This document shows positions 8,476 through 17,531 of a DNA stretch of 32,111 nucleotides, piece by piece (the stretch's first letter is position 1; every line of letters begins with the position of its first letter). Both the position numbers and the translations under genes were made by a program. The notes beneath the pieces were generated by a model. The model ran no database searches and was not told the origin of the DNA. It saw only the letters and a program-made list of their open reading frames with translations. Origin of the DNA: JBASEY01 sp964404285 (GTDB lineage: Bacteria > CSSED10-310); the NCBI GenBank assembly GCA_964404285.1, contig CAYOJK010000022.1:1-32111 (forward strand), written 5' to 3'.

Positions 8476-9688
8476 TGTGCTGTTGGTTGCCGTTATTGTC
8501 GTCTTGCCGGGGTCGGCAATTGTGGATGGCTCAGAAAACAATGATTCGGATGGTCCTGAAATCCGACTGAACACAACGATAGCCACCATCAAATCGACGC
8601 TGGCCCAGGCAAAAAGCGACAGGTGGACGCATCCGCTTGACTGGACGGTATATGGAGACGCCTTTTTATATCTTTTCGAGCACGAAGAAGACGTGACATT
8701 TATTCATGAAATGATTGACTGGCTGATACGAGATACTCCCCTTCAACATTGGGAGACACCTGAAAAAGCCATTCGTCAGTTTCTGATGGCCAGTCGCGAC
8801 AAACCTGATCGGGAAGGCATCAGGTTAAAATTGCTGGATTTATTGGTATTCAAAGCGCCGATACCAGATTTTTCAACATCGAATTTTACCGGTTTTCTGT
8901 TTGATTCGATGCCGTCCATCAGGCGGTTCATGATTCAGACGCTCAAAGAAGATGGCACAAAAGTAGCCATACCCGATTTTGAGAAACGAATCGCCGAATT
9001 GAAATCCGGACCGTCGCCAACGGAATTCGATTTGGAAGAGATCACGTTGCTAAAAGAGGCGATTGAAAACATACGTCTTTGGGCGGAGCGACTGGAAACG
9101 GGATGGGTACCGAATGAAGACGAAATAAAACAGCAGGCGGAAACGATTATTCGAAAGAAGCCCCTTGCTTTTGGTTCCGGAGCTCGTCTTCCGGGCTATA
9201 TGGATGGACCGAATTACATTATTGATCGATGGCAGAAATACAAATGGGGCGCAGAGTTGATAATTAAAAGCGATGAATATCACCAGGGACAAAAATCTCT
9301 TGTGCGCTGGCACATACTTCCCAGAGTTCATGACAAGGATTGGGATGAAGCTTTTCCGATTATTATGCATTATTATAATAATTCTAACAATCCCAGGATA
9401 AGAGGCGCTGTGGTGGGAGATATTTTAGAAAGGAACTCGGTTGATGATCTTCATCGCTTGTCGTATCTTTTGACATCTGAAGATCCCGTAGATCGTTTCG
9501 CACGCCAGAATTTGATAAACAAGTATGGACAAATTGGTACAAAAGAATGTCTATCGATATTGAGACAAGCTGCTGATTTCTGGAGAGAGCAGGACCGTCT
9601 CGGATGGGTTCGTACCATAGAAGACTCAATTAAAAGCATCGAACAGCGTTTTGGTATAGGGTCAGCAGAGGACAAGGATTCATTATAA
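8453..9688 (+). CDS. Secreted protein of unknown function, helical
   Basis: I do not recognise this family. I chose ATG 8453 over upstream starts because AGGAGG sits at 8439-8444 and the protein then opens with a clear signal peptide (MNMIKLISVLLVAVIVVLPGSAIVDG), giving ~411 aa. The mature part has no linkers and is mostly amphipathic helix. The last ~120 residues (IMHYYNNSNNPRIRGAVVGDIL, YLLTSEDPVDRFARQNLINKYG) resemble degenerate HEAT-type repeats. It overlaps the protease-like gene by 23 bases, suggesting translational coupling and a shared role. The stop codon sits at the first bases of a 114 bp copy of the protease gene, so the C-terminus may have been reset by that duplication. Confidence 0.65.
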   Translation: MNMIKLISVLLVAVIVVLPGSAIVDGSENNDSDGPEIRLNTTIATIKSTLAQAKSDRWTHPLDWTVYGDAFLYLFEHEEDVTFIHEMIDWLIRDTPLQHWETPEKAIRQFLMASRDKPDREGIRLKLLDLLVFKAPIPDFSTSNFTGFLFDSMPSIRRFMIQTLKEDGTKVAIPDFEKRIAELKSGPSPTEFDLEEITLLKEAIENIRLWAERLETGWVPNEDEIKQQAETIIRKKPLAFGSGARLPGYMDGPNYIIDRWQKYKWGAELIIKSDEYHQGQKSLVRWHILPRVHDKDWDEAFPIIMHYYNNSNNPRIRGAVVGDILERNSVDDLHRLSYLLTSEDPVDRFARQNLINKYGQIGTKECLSILRQAADFWREQDRLGWVRTIEDSIKSIEQRFGIGSAEDKDSL

Positions 9689-9820
9689 CATCACTCTTTT
9701 AAATGCACGTTCTTTAGAGGAGGGACCTTATTACACAACTGTTGCTCACGAGATCGGGCATTGTCTGACGCGATATGGTCACTTTGAAAAATTCGGGGAC
9801 AGACTTCCAATTTTTGATGC
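9684..9820 (+). repeat. Duplicated fragment of protease gene fused to repeat phrase
   Basis: 9684-9797 matches 8185-8298 with a single visible mismatch (A at 9690 for G at 8191) and includes the codons for AHEIGHC. Where the original continues with AACCTGATG, the copy switches to GGGGACAGACTTCCAATTTT (~9797-9816). The copy has no start or stop context of its own and is not a gene. Confidence 0.85.
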
Positions 9821-9883
9821 CCAAAAGCCTGACTCGCTAAAGCTCCTGTTCTTGGCAGCCAAAGCTCATGGCAATGTGGCAGA

Positions 9884-11371
9884 TCACTTTTTCTTTAAAA
9901 TCACGCGGTTTAACAAACGGGCAAGCGCGTAAAAAATGCGGTAGAGCGGATTAAAAACGTTTCGGTGGAAAATTTTGACCATTGTCGGGTGACTCAACGC
10001 GTCCAGAATCGGTTTCGGGATATTGTGCCGATACAGCCCTAGAACGATATTGGGATAGATCGCCTGGCGTTTGTGGTATTCCCGTTTTTCAGCCATACCG
10101 GTATCGAAGCGGCTTTCTGCGACGGCTTTATGGTAGAGCGCAGTGCCTGGAAAGATAACCAATGAAAACAGTTGCAGCCGATAGGGGCGCGGAAATTGCC
10201 GCACCAATTGAAGCGTTTCGGTGATATCCGCCGGTGTTTCCCACGGGGAGTCGATGATGAAATCGTAGGTCGGCGGCACCATACGGTCGGAATAGCGATG
10301 CAATAAATTGACGGCCTCAAGCACTTTTTTGTTTGAAATCGGTCGGTTATACAGCTCTTGGATACGCGGGCTCCCTGTTTGAACTCCCATCTGGAGCCCG
10401 TACATGCCTGCATCCAGCAGAGCCGTCAGTTTGCGTTCAGTTATCGTCAACGGGCTCCCCAGACAGAAAAACGGCAGCCCGATATGGTGTCGATAGGCGG
10501 CAGCAAACTGTTCGATACTGCTGTCGGAGGCGACAAAAAACGAATCATCCGAAAAACCGACTCCGGAAATAAACGGATATTTTTGCTTTGCCGTTGAAAT
10601 TTCGTCCAGCACGTTTTGGTAAGAGCGTCTTCGCAAGTGGGTTTGACCTTTGTACAGCTCTTGTAAGGCGTCATTACAACAGTAAGCGCAGCGGTGCGGG
10701 CAGCCGCGGGTGGCCATGGTCTGATAAGTGACGGTACGCCGGATACGCGAAATCGGTCCCAGAGCCAGATGCTTTTCCAGCAGCGCTAACGTCATCGGCG
10801 CCAGTCCGCCGGCCTCACGATCCCAGACATAATGATTTTCAGGCCCGTAATCCGGGAAAGGTAACGCGTCCAAATCCTGTTTCAATGGCCGTGCGTCAGC
10901 ACAATGAACAGTGTCGCCGGTGCGACCGACGATATTCGGAATACCACACGGATCAGTCTGTGTTTCCAGCGCCGTCAGCAGATCACAGAACGCTTCTTCC
11001 CCTTCGCCGATGATGACATAATCTGCGATTTTCAGACATTCAGAGGGCTCAACGGTGGGATGAATACCGCCCCAGACAACGACAGGCGACCCTTTTTGAC
11101 GGGCTATCCGCGTCAATTCGGTCGCTCGATGTACATAGTTTGTCATCACGGTGATCCCGACCACATCACATGCCGCAGCCAAATCAGCTAAGAGTTCCGA
11201 AACCGTTTTCGGGTATGTATGGTCGCTGTCATCCAGCCGGGATTCCTCATCCGGCGTGTTCGGCACAAACGCCATCAGAACGTCATGGCCGGCTTCCCGC
11301 GCACAGGCGGCAATTATCCTAAGGCCAATGGATGCAATATCTGAATATGGAGAAATCAACAGTACTTTCAT
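9884..11371 (-). CDS. B12-binding radical SAM protein (paralogue 2)
   Basis: This is a second member of the same family (495 aa). It has a cobalamin-binding-like N-terminus (KVLLISPYSDIA, GITVMTNYV, VVWGGIHPTVEPS, VIIGEGEE) and a radical SAM core with C224-P-H-R-C228-A-Y-C231. GVGFSDDSFF and YGLQMGVQTGSPRI follow. Cysteine positions and the ISPYSDIA opening are identical to paralogue 1, yet the rest has clearly diverged, so this is an old duplication or two related activities rather than a recent copy. It is separated from paralogue 1 by two plus-strand secreted-protein genes. The C-terminus is Lys/Arg-rich. The substrate is unknown; peptide, lipid or cofactor methylation or rearrangement are all possible. 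Confidence 0.88.
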   Translation of the reverse strand: MKVLLISPYSDIASIGLRIIAACAREAGHDVLMAFVPNTPDEESRLDDSDHTYPKTVSELLADLAAACDVVGITVMTNYVHRATELTRIARQKGSPVVVWGGIHPTVEPSECLKIADYVIIGEGEEAFCDLLTALETQTDPCGIPNIVGRTGDTVHCADARPLKQDLDALPFPDYGPENHYVWDREAGGLAPMTLALLEKHLALGPISRIRRTVTYQTMATRGCPHRCAYCCNDALQELYKGQTHLRRRSYQNVLDEISTAKQKYPFISGVGFSDDSFFVASDSSIEQFAAAYRHHIGLPFFCLGSPLTITERKLTALLDAGMYGLQMGVQTGSPRIQELYNRPISNKKVLEAVNLLHRYSDRMVPPTYDFIIDSPWETPADITETLQLVRQFPRPYRLQLFSLVIFPGTALYHKAVAESRFDTGMAEKREYHKRQAIYPNIVLGLYRHNIPKPILDALSHPTMVKIFHRNVFNPLYRIFYALARLLNRVILKKK

Positions 11372-11719
11372 CGAGGCGGCATCGTATCAGAGACTCAGGG
11401 ACGGCTCAAGAGATTGATATCAAAGTCGCATGGACAGCAGAAATAGAAAGTTTTATCGTCCCAGGGGCATTAATCCGTTGCATTTTCAATGGGATATATG
11501 AATCTATATATTTAACTCAATAAAAAGAAAAAGATCTGTGTTGCCGATCGCATGATGAAATATAACTCTCATCCGATTCGAGTGAATTTAGTCTCATATT
11601 TGAGGGCGGCCGAATCGGTATGTGAACCAAAAACACCGCGTTTAAAAAAACGTGACGACTAAAAGCCAGTCGTGTAAACTTGCTAAGAGGGTCAAACGTC
11701 TGAACTAAGAGGATAAACG
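11372..11719. other. Intergenic region, nothing recognised
   Basis: This is the gap between the divergent radical SAM and hydrolase genes. I see a small stem (ACGACT, seven-base loop, AGTCGT) near 11654-11672 and an AAGAGGA ribosome binding site just before 11720. There is no gene, no clear promoter pair and no repeat phrase. Confidence 0.5.
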
Positions 11720-14224
11720 ATGATAATTTGTATTTTTCTTTTGTCGCTGTGTGCAATAATCTTTGGCAGTGGAGCACAATGTGAGGCGGAAATCATGGTC
11801 GATCAACAGCCTGAGGGCGAAATAGCTTTTTCTGAATGTTTGGTTATCGGAGGGACCGGCGCGGGTGGACGGATACCGTTCAGTCAGGACATGTTAGGGC
11901 ACAAAATTGTCACAGGAACATGGTCTGCGCCGAAGGAGGGTGACTGTATCGATGGAGCCGACGGCGAAAAAAAATGCTGGGAGCGGCTGGAAGCGGTCGA
12001 ACCCGGTTTGTTTGAGGACGATCGTCTGCGTGGATGGGCTTTCATGACTTTTCAAGCAGATGCGCCCAAAACCATGATTCTTCGTGCGAATCATCACGGT
12101 ATGGTCTATGTGAACGGTGAGCCTCGTTGCGGTGATGTCTATGGCTATGACTGGCTGCACCTTCCCGTTCAATTGAAGCCTGGTCTCAATACATTTCTGT
12201 TCAGTGCAGCTAGAGGAAAACTGGCGGTAAAACTTGTCTCGCCGAAAAGCGATGCCTTTTTTACCGGTTCCGATCACACGCTTCCGGATCTTGTTGTCGG
12301 AGAGAAAGTCGAGCATATCGGGGCGGTCACCATCGTCAATGCGACGAATGAGGTTTTTAAAAATGCCGTTTTGAAAGCTCACCATGGGGCGGGCCTGGTA
12401 ACCACAACACCTATTCCGGATATTCCGGCTCTGACGATGCGAAAAGCGCCGTTCAGGATTACAGCGCCGGCTCCAGTGGCTGCGGGAGATTATGCTGTGG
12501 AATTACGGCTTGAGACGAACGCTGAACCGGAAACACACTGCATGGACATGTTTGTTGTCAACCTGGAAATCAAGGAGCCGTTTCATGCCAGGAAGGTGAC
12601 GTTTATCAGTGATATCGACAGGAGTGTTCAATATTTTGCGGTTCAGCCGGCAAAGGAAATTCCGGATACCGGGGTAGCGCCGGCGATTGTCATGAGCTGT
12701 CACGGCGCGGGTGTCGAAGCGATCGGTCAAGCCCAGTCATACGCGCCGAAAAGTTGGGCGCATATTGTCTGTCCGACCAACCGTCGTCCATTTGGTTTTG
12801 ACTGGGAGGATTGGGGTCGATGGGATGCAATGGAAACGCTGAAAGTTGCGCAAACCATGTTGCACCATGATTCTCAACGCTTGTGCCTGACCGGCCATTC
12901 GATGGGTGGACATGGAGCTTGGCATTTGGGCGTGACGTTCCCGGACAGGTTTGCGGCTGTAGCGCCCAGCGCTGGTTGGATCAGTTTCTGGTCTTATGCC
13001 GGCGGTGTCACAATTGAGTCTCCAACGCCGATGCAGGAGATGCTGATGCGTCCGGTCAGCGCCTCCGATACGCTGAAGCTTGGACGAAATTATCGGCATC
13101 AAGGCATTTATATTCTTCATGGCGAGGATGATGACAACGTTCCAGCTAATCAGGCGAGACAAATGGTGGATTATCTGGAATCTTTTCATCATAAATATGT
13201 TTTTCATGAAGAACCGGAGGCTGGGCATTGGTGGAACAAACGGGAAAATGTTCTGGGAGCGGACTGCGTCGATTGGCCGCCATTGTTCGATTTTTTGGGA
13301 TCTTTCCGGCGGCGACACCCGTCGGAAGTTGTCGATGTCGAGTTTCATACGGCATCACCCGACGTCTCAGCAAAATGTCACTGGGTGTCGATTGAAGCTC
13401 AACAAAAGGCTCATGTTTGGTCCTGTGTCGATTTGCGATTGGAACCGGCTGCCGCCATACTGTCCGGCACAACGAAAAACGTTCTAGGCTTTGTGATAGA
13501 TGCCGGACATTTGCCTCCAAAAATTCCATTAACGGTTGAGCTTGATGGGAACGAACCCTTTTTGACCGAGATATCTGCTGATTCACCTATCTGGTTTCAG
13601 AAAAATGAAGATACGTGGAGGGTGATCGATGATCCGGGTTCGAGCTGTAAAGGTTCTCATCGGTACGGTCCTTTCAAGGAAGTGTTCAAAAACAAGATGA
13701 TATTTGTCTATGGCACACAAGGAACTGACGAAGAGCGGGCGTGGGCGATAGCCAAAGCACGGTATGACGCTGAACAGTTTTTGTATCGAGCAAACGGTTC
13801 GGTTGACGTGATTGCCGATGTCGATTTCAACGCGTCGGAATATCAGGGCAGAAATATTATTGTCTATGGTAATCGAGATACCAATACGGTTTGGAAACAG
13901 CTTTTCGAAACCAGTCCTGTGACGGTCGGCAATGGATTCGTTTCAGTTGGTGATCGTATCATCGAAGGCTCGGACAGAGGCTGCTTGTTGGTTCGTCCTC
14001 GGCCGGGAGACGACCGGGCGCTTGTTGCGGCTGTTTCGGGAACTGGTATCATCGGCATGCGCTTGTGCGATCGGATTCCGTATTTCGTGTCGGGAATCGG
14101 TTATGCTGATGTGACTGTCTTCGGGCCGGATACACTGCTGAATGGGTCTGAGGGAATAGATCTGGTTGGGTTTTTTGGAATGGACTGGTCGGTCGAAACC
14201 GGCGAATTTATATGGCGAGAGTAA
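11720..14224 (+). CDS. Secreted prolyl-oligopeptidase-like alpha/beta hydrolase
   Basis: The 834 aa protein starts with a short signal peptide (residues 1-~23) after AAGAGGA. Residues ~30-300 are beta-rich, with an accessory domain that includes VYVNGEP. The catalytic domain is ~300-530: PAIVMSCHGAG, nucleophile Ser394 in TGHSMGGHGAW, Asp at 470-472 in HGEDDDNVP, and His503 in EAGHWWN complete a Ser-Asp-His triad of the S9/esterase type. The remaining ~300 residues are an additional C-terminal region with another alpha/beta-looking segment (MIFVYGTQGTDEE, NIIVYGNRDTNT). I infer a periplasmic or exported peptidase or carbohydrate esterase; the motif alone cannot separate these. It stands alone, with no operon partner visible. 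Confidence 0.82.
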   Translation: MIICIFLLSLCAIIFGSGAQCEAEIMVDQQPEGEIAFSECLVIGGTGAGGRIPFSQDMLGHKIVTGTWSAPKEGDCIDGADGEKKCWERLEAVEPGLFEDDRLRGWAFMTFQADAPKTMILRANHHGMVYVNGEPRCGDVYGYDWLHLPVQLKPGLNTFLFSAARGKLAVKLVSPKSDAFFTGSDHTLPDLVVGEKVEHIGAVTIVNATNEVFKNAVLKAHHGAGLVTTTPIPDIPALTMRKAPFRITAPAPVAAGDYAVELRLETNAEPETHCMDMFVVNLEIKEPFHARKVTFISDIDRSVQYFAVQPAKEIPDTGVAPAIVMSCHGAGVEAIGQAQSYAPKSWAHIVCPTNRRPFGFDWEDWGRWDAMETLKVAQTMLHHDSQRLCLTGHSMGGHGAWHLGVTFPDRFAAVAPSAGWISFWSYAGGVTIESPTPMQEMLMRPVSASDTLKLGRNYRHQGIYILHGEDDDNVPANQARQMVDYLESFHHKYVFHEEPEAGHWWNKRENVLGADCVDWPPLFDFLGSFRRRHPSEVVDVEFHTASPDVSAKCHWVSIEAQQKAHVWSCVDLRLEPAAAILSGTTKNVLGFVIDAGHLPPKIPLTVELDGNEPFLTEISADSPIWFQKNEDTWRVIDDPGSSCKGSHRYGPFKEVFKNKMIFVYGTQGTDEERAWAIAKARYDAEQFLYRANGSVDVIADVDFNASEYQGRNIIVYGNRDTNTVWKQLFETSPVTVGNGFVSVGDRIIEGSDRGCLLVRPRPGDDRALVAAVSGTGIIGMRLCDRIPYFVSGIGYADVTVFGPDTLLNGSEGIDLVGFFGMDWSVETGEFIWRE

Positions 14225-14249
14225 AAAAACACCTCTTCCCGATCAGTTG

Positions 14250-14488
14250 ATGAAAGATATTCGCTATGTTGAACGGCATAAGGGTTTTTATTCGTCGATT
14301 TTTGAGCGGATGGTGATTTTGTCGAATGGAAAATGTGCTCTGTGTTGGGTCGATTTCAATCGACAGGGAAATATGGGCTGGCTGTCAGGATTGAAATGGA
14401 AACATTTTTTATTCCGAACGAACGCGATCCGGACAACCCGGATACCCGTGAACCAGCGGTGATGTGTGCGGGAATAGCATTGAGTTAA
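14250..14488 (+). pseudogene. Small frameshifted coding remnant
   Basis: Two adjoining frames look protein-like. From ATG 14250 the first reads MKDIRYVERHKGFYSSIFER and on to CALCWVDFNRQ. The second frame then takes over near 14365-14372 as GKYGLAVRIEM, ETFFIPNERDPDNPDTREP, ending VMCAGIALS at 14488. Joined, they would give ~79 aa. I do not recognise the family and see no good ribosome binding site. It may be a broken small gene or a sequencing indel in the run of A and G near 14366-14371. Confidence 0.35.
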
Positions 14489-14571
14489 GCGTTAAGAAAC
14501 GGATTACTTGGATGCGGAAAAATAAACTGTACAAGCTTTTGGGCAAAACGTCGCGTTTCTTACATTAACGA

Positions 14572-15483
14572 CTAAAGACGCAGTTCCTCAGGGGCAATAC
14601 TCTGAAGGTATTCTGTGATTATTTGATGACGCATTAGTGTCGCTTTTGATGTTTTTTGATAGATCACAAATCGGTCTTCGAGTAATTTTATTTCCGGGAA
14701 TAATTCCACTAAGTCCCCAGATGTCAGTTCGTTCAACACGCTGTAGCGCGGAACTAACCCGATGCCCATATGTGAAACGGCGGCTGTGATTATTCCTCGA
14801 ATATGATTGATCGGTATAACATGCTTGAATGCAGGTCGTTGTATTTCAGGAATTGAAAACACAAAGTGGTTCCACCATTGCGTGTTGGCATCCACCGACA
14901 AAATGGTGCATTTATCAAGATCCGTCACGGAGTCAATCCGGCGCTGATCATAATATTCTGGTGAGCAGACGACCACGTACCGCTCACGGAACAGAGGAGT
15001 CCGTTGTAGATGTTTATAACTATGAACTTTGCAATCGATAATGATGTCCAGATCGTCGTTCAGAAGATGTGAAATCAAGTTTTTACTCATGTAAAAATGC
15101 AACGTGATTTCCGGATGTCGGGCCAAAAACGGTTGCATATGTTTTAAAAGGATAGTGTTACCGAATTCCACAGTAGCTCCCAAACGGATGATTCCCAGTG
15201 GAATTCCCTGTTTGTTTCCAATTGTTTCAACGGCTGATTCAATTGCTCCAAACGCGACTTCACAGGCAGAAAAAAGCGCTTTTCCCTCTTCGGTCAACTC
15301 AATATTCCGCCCTTTTCGGGCGACCAGTTTCGACTCTGCCGAGCGTTCCAGTTTCCGGATAGCGTGGCTGACGGCTGACTGGGTACGAAACAGGCGCTTG
15401 GCAGCCAGGGTGTAACTTCCGGTTTTTCCCAGCATCCAAAACATTCTAAGTTGCTGTAGATCGAGATCGGACTTCATGATCAT
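14572..15483 (-). CDS. LysR-family transcriptional regulator
   Basis: The 303 aa protein has the LysR winged helix at residues ~8-66 (LQQLRMFWMLGKTGSYTLAA, LFRTQSAVSHAIRKLE). A substrate-binding-like effector domain fills the remainder. The Thr-Gln-Ser-Ala-Val-Ser recognition segment is intact. It is transcribed away from the delta-1-pyrroline-5-carboxylate dehydrogenase gene, the classic LysR arrangement, so I infer control of that gene with a proline- or glutamate-related effector; nothing in the sequence proves this. Two possible ATG starts lie two codons apart (15483 and 15477). The 3' side holds an inverted repeat (TAAGAAACG at 14493, CGTTTCTTA at 14554) of unknown meaning. Confidence 0.9.
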   Translation of the reverse strand: MIMKSDLDLQQLRMFWMLGKTGSYTLAAKRLFRTQSAVSHAIRKLERSAESKLVARKGRNIELTEEGKALFSACEVAFGAIESAVETIGNKQGIPLGIIRLGATVEFGNTILLKHMQPFLARHPEITLHFYMSKNLISHLLNDDLDIIIDCKVHSYKHLQRTPLFRERYVVVCSPEYYDQRRIDSVTDLDKCTILSVDANTQWWNHFVFSIPEIQRPAFKHVIPINHIRGIITAAVSHMGIGLVPRYSVLNELTSGDLVELFPEIKLLEDRFVIYQKTSKATLMRHQIITEYLQSIAPEELRL

Positions 15484-15518
15484 GAATATAATTCATAAAC
15501 ACTTTGAAAACAATTAAT

Positions 15519-15547
15519 TTCACCTATAGTATCTTAGTTGGTATAAT
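15519..15547 (+). promoter_or_regulatory. Putative promoter for P5C dehydrogenase
   Basis: TTCACC (15519-15524), a 17-base spacer and TATAAT (15542-15547) fit a sigma-70-type promoter with a perfect -10. It lies between the divergent LysR and dehydrogenase genes and would give a leader of about 220 bases. Confidence 0.45.
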
Positions 15548-15635
15548 CCCGCTTGCGAAAGGGCTTTTGGTGCGATTGACAAAAGTGATGATTGGTTTGA
15601 TCATAAGCGCCAATTATGCTCGAATCACATTCAGA

Positions 15636-15692
15636 GGTCGGATATCGGGTTTGCGAATCCGGCCGACCGCGGCGCTGTCGCAAGGTAGCGCT
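15636..15692 (+). promoter_or_regulatory. Two stem-loops in the dehydrogenase leader
   Basis: GGTCGG (15636-15641) pairs with CCGACC (15663-15668), and a second stem GGCGCT/AGCGCT follows at ~15671-15691. Neither is followed by a T run, so they are not plain terminators. They could be an attenuation or binding structure in the mRNA leader, or chance. Confidence 0.3.
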
Positions 15693-15777
15693 GAATAACT
15701 TTAATTGACTTCAATAACAGAATCGATCAGGGCTGGTCATCTGGATTGAAGTTTGTATCAAGAAAGGAAACAGTTTT

Positions 15778-17391
15778 ATGAACGAACATAGTTTGAAGGT
15801 ACCGCTTCCATATAACGAGCCGATCTGGGCTTATAAAGAGGGGACGAAAGAGTGGAAAGAACTGAAGGCGGAGCTTGACCGTCAGAAAGCCGAACCGGTC
15901 GAGGTTCCGATCATTATCGGCGGCAAAGAAATCCGAACCGGAAAAACCGCTGAACTGCGGAGTCCTCACAATCATTCTTTAGTTCTGGGCGCCTATCATC
16001 AGGCCGGTGAAGCAGAAGTGAAAGCTGCGGTTGATGCAGCGAAGAAGGCGTGGAACGACTGGTCTCGCGCACCGTGGCAAGACAGAGCCGGCGTGTTTTT
16101 GAAAGCGGCGGACCTGTTGGCGAAAGCCTATCGTCCGGTGTTGAACGCTGCAACAATGCATGGGCAGAGCAAAACGGCCGCTCAGGCAGAGATTGATTCG
16201 GCGTGTGAGCTGATTGATTTTTGGCGTTTCAATCCCTATTTCATGCGCCAGATTTTGGATCATCAGCCTGGTTGGCATGGTCCGGGATCCTGGAACATGT
16301 CGGAGCATCGACCGTTGGAAGGGTTTGTGTTTGCCGTTACGCCGTTCAATTTCACCTCTATTGCCGGGAATCTGCCGACAGCGCCTGCTTTGATGGGTAA
16401 CGTCGCTATCTGGAAACCGGCCTCGACAGCGGTGTTGAGCGGTTATTACATCATGAAGATTTTGAAAGAAGCAGGACTTCCCGATGGTGTCGTCAACTTC
16501 CTGCCGGGTCGTGGTTCATCGGTTGGTGATTATGTTGTCAATCATCCTGATTTTGCCGGCCTACACTTCACCGGTTCGACCGAAGTGTTTAGAAGCTTGT
16601 GGAAACAGACGGCTGACAACCTGTATAACGGCGTATATAAAAACTATCCTCGTATCGTCGGTGAAACCGGTGGTAAGGATTTCGTCATGGTGGCTCCGGA
16701 CGCCGATGTCGAATCGGTGGTGGCCGCGCTGCTGAACGGTGCGTTTGAATATCAGGGACAGAAATGCTCCGCTGCCAGCCGCACCTATATTCCACGTTCA
16801 CTCTGGCCCGCCGTCAAGGAAGGTCTCGAGTTCTTCATGAAGAAAATTATTCCCGGTGACGTCACTGATATCAATACCCATATGGGCGCAGTGATCAACA
16901 GGGAAGCATTTGATTCCATCACAGCTCTGATTGGGGTCGGCGCCAAAGAATCCAAAGTGGTCATTGGCGGTAAGAGCTCATCGGAAAAGGGTTGGTTCAT
17001 CGAGCCGACCGTTATTTTGACTGAAAACCCGAACAGCACAACAATGGAAAACGAAATATTCGGGCCTGTTCTGACGGCTTATGTCTATGATGATGCCAAA
17101 CTGGATGACACGTTAAAACTTCTTGATCGGACAAGCCCCTACGGTTTGACCGGCGCTATTTTCGCCAAAGACCGCACGTTGATCCGCAAAATGTCGGATG
17201 CGCTGCGCTTTTCCGCCGGCAACTTCTATATCAATGACAAACCGACCGGTGCGATTGTCGGCCAGCAGTATTTCGGCGGCGCGCGAGCCAGTGGAACCAA
17301 CGATAAAGCAGGCAGCGTGTTCAATCTGTTGCGTTGGACCAGCATGCGAACGATCAAAGAAAAATTCGACCCGGTTCCTCCTTTTGTTTGA
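15778..17391 (+). CDS. pruA: L-glutamate gamma-semialdehyde (P5C) dehydrogenase
   Basis: The 537 aa aldehyde dehydrogenase has the long form and sequence pattern of 1-pyrroline-5-carboxylate dehydrogenase group 1 (the type also found in mitochondria). It oxidises glutamate semialdehyde to glutamate with NAD+, the second step of proline breakdown. Visible features are the NAD-binding region (VTPFNFTSIAGN, WKPAS, FTGSTEV), the general base Glu296 in GETGGKD, the nucleophile Cys330 in GQKCSAASR, and the C-terminal NFYINDKPTGA and GARASGTNDKAG segments. AAAGGA lies upstream of ATG 15778. It is divergent from the LysR gene and followed by a strong terminator, so it is a single-gene transcript. No proline dehydrogenase gene lies in the window. 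Confidence 0.9.
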   Translation: MNEHSLKVPLPYNEPIWAYKEGTKEWKELKAELDRQKAEPVEVPIIIGGKEIRTGKTAELRSPHNHSLVLGAYHQAGEAEVKAAVDAAKKAWNDWSRAPWQDRAGVFLKAADLLAKAYRPVLNAATMHGQSKTAAQAEIDSACELIDFWRFNPYFMRQILDHQPGWHGPGSWNMSEHRPLEGFVFAVTPFNFTSIAGNLPTAPALMGNVAIWKPASTAVLSGYYIMKILKEAGLPDGVVNFLPGRGSSVGDYVVNHPDFAGLHFTGSTEVFRSLWKQTADNLYNGVYKNYPRIVGETGGKDFVMVAPDADVESVVAALLNGAFEYQGQKCSAASRTYIPRSLWPAVKEGLEFFMKKIIPGDVTDINTHMGAVINREAFDSITALIGVGAKESKVVIGGKSSSEKGWFIEPTVILTENPNSTTMENEIFGPVLTAYVYDDAKLDDTLKLLDRTSPYGLTGAIFAKDRTLIRKMSDALRFSAGNFYINDKPTGAIVGQQYFGGARASGTNDKAGSVFNLLRWTSMRTIKEKFDPVPPFV

Positions 17392-17426
17392 TCCAGCCGC
17401 TTAATCAGCGAATGAAATGAAATGAT

Positions 17427-17455
17427 AGGCCGGTCGCCAGACCGGCCTTTTTTTT
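17427..17455 (+). terminator. Intrinsic terminator after pruA
   Basis: A 9 bp perfect stem AGGCCGGTC/GACCGGCCT (17427-17435 and 17440-17448) with a GCCA loop runs into eight T's, 36 bases after the stop codon. Confidence 0.92.
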
Positions 17456-17531
17456 AGCATCGATCAAAACAAAGCGGCGGAAGATAATTCAAAGGATTGT
17501 GGGCATCACCCAAAGAGACCTCATCCCCCGG

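Noticed and set aside
12737..13586. Long minus-strand frames opposite the hydrolase
   Set aside because: They are shadows of the hydrolase coding frame, with no ribosome sites and composition of antisense frames.
15504..15698. 64 codon frame between the LysR and pruA genes
   Set aside because: It begins at a TTG upstream of the predicted promoter, lacks a ribosome site and crosses the stem-loops.
15600..15700. Possible tRNA-like folding in the pruA leader
   Set aside because: Stems are present, but there is no TTCRA loop, no acceptor stem pairing and no CCA end.
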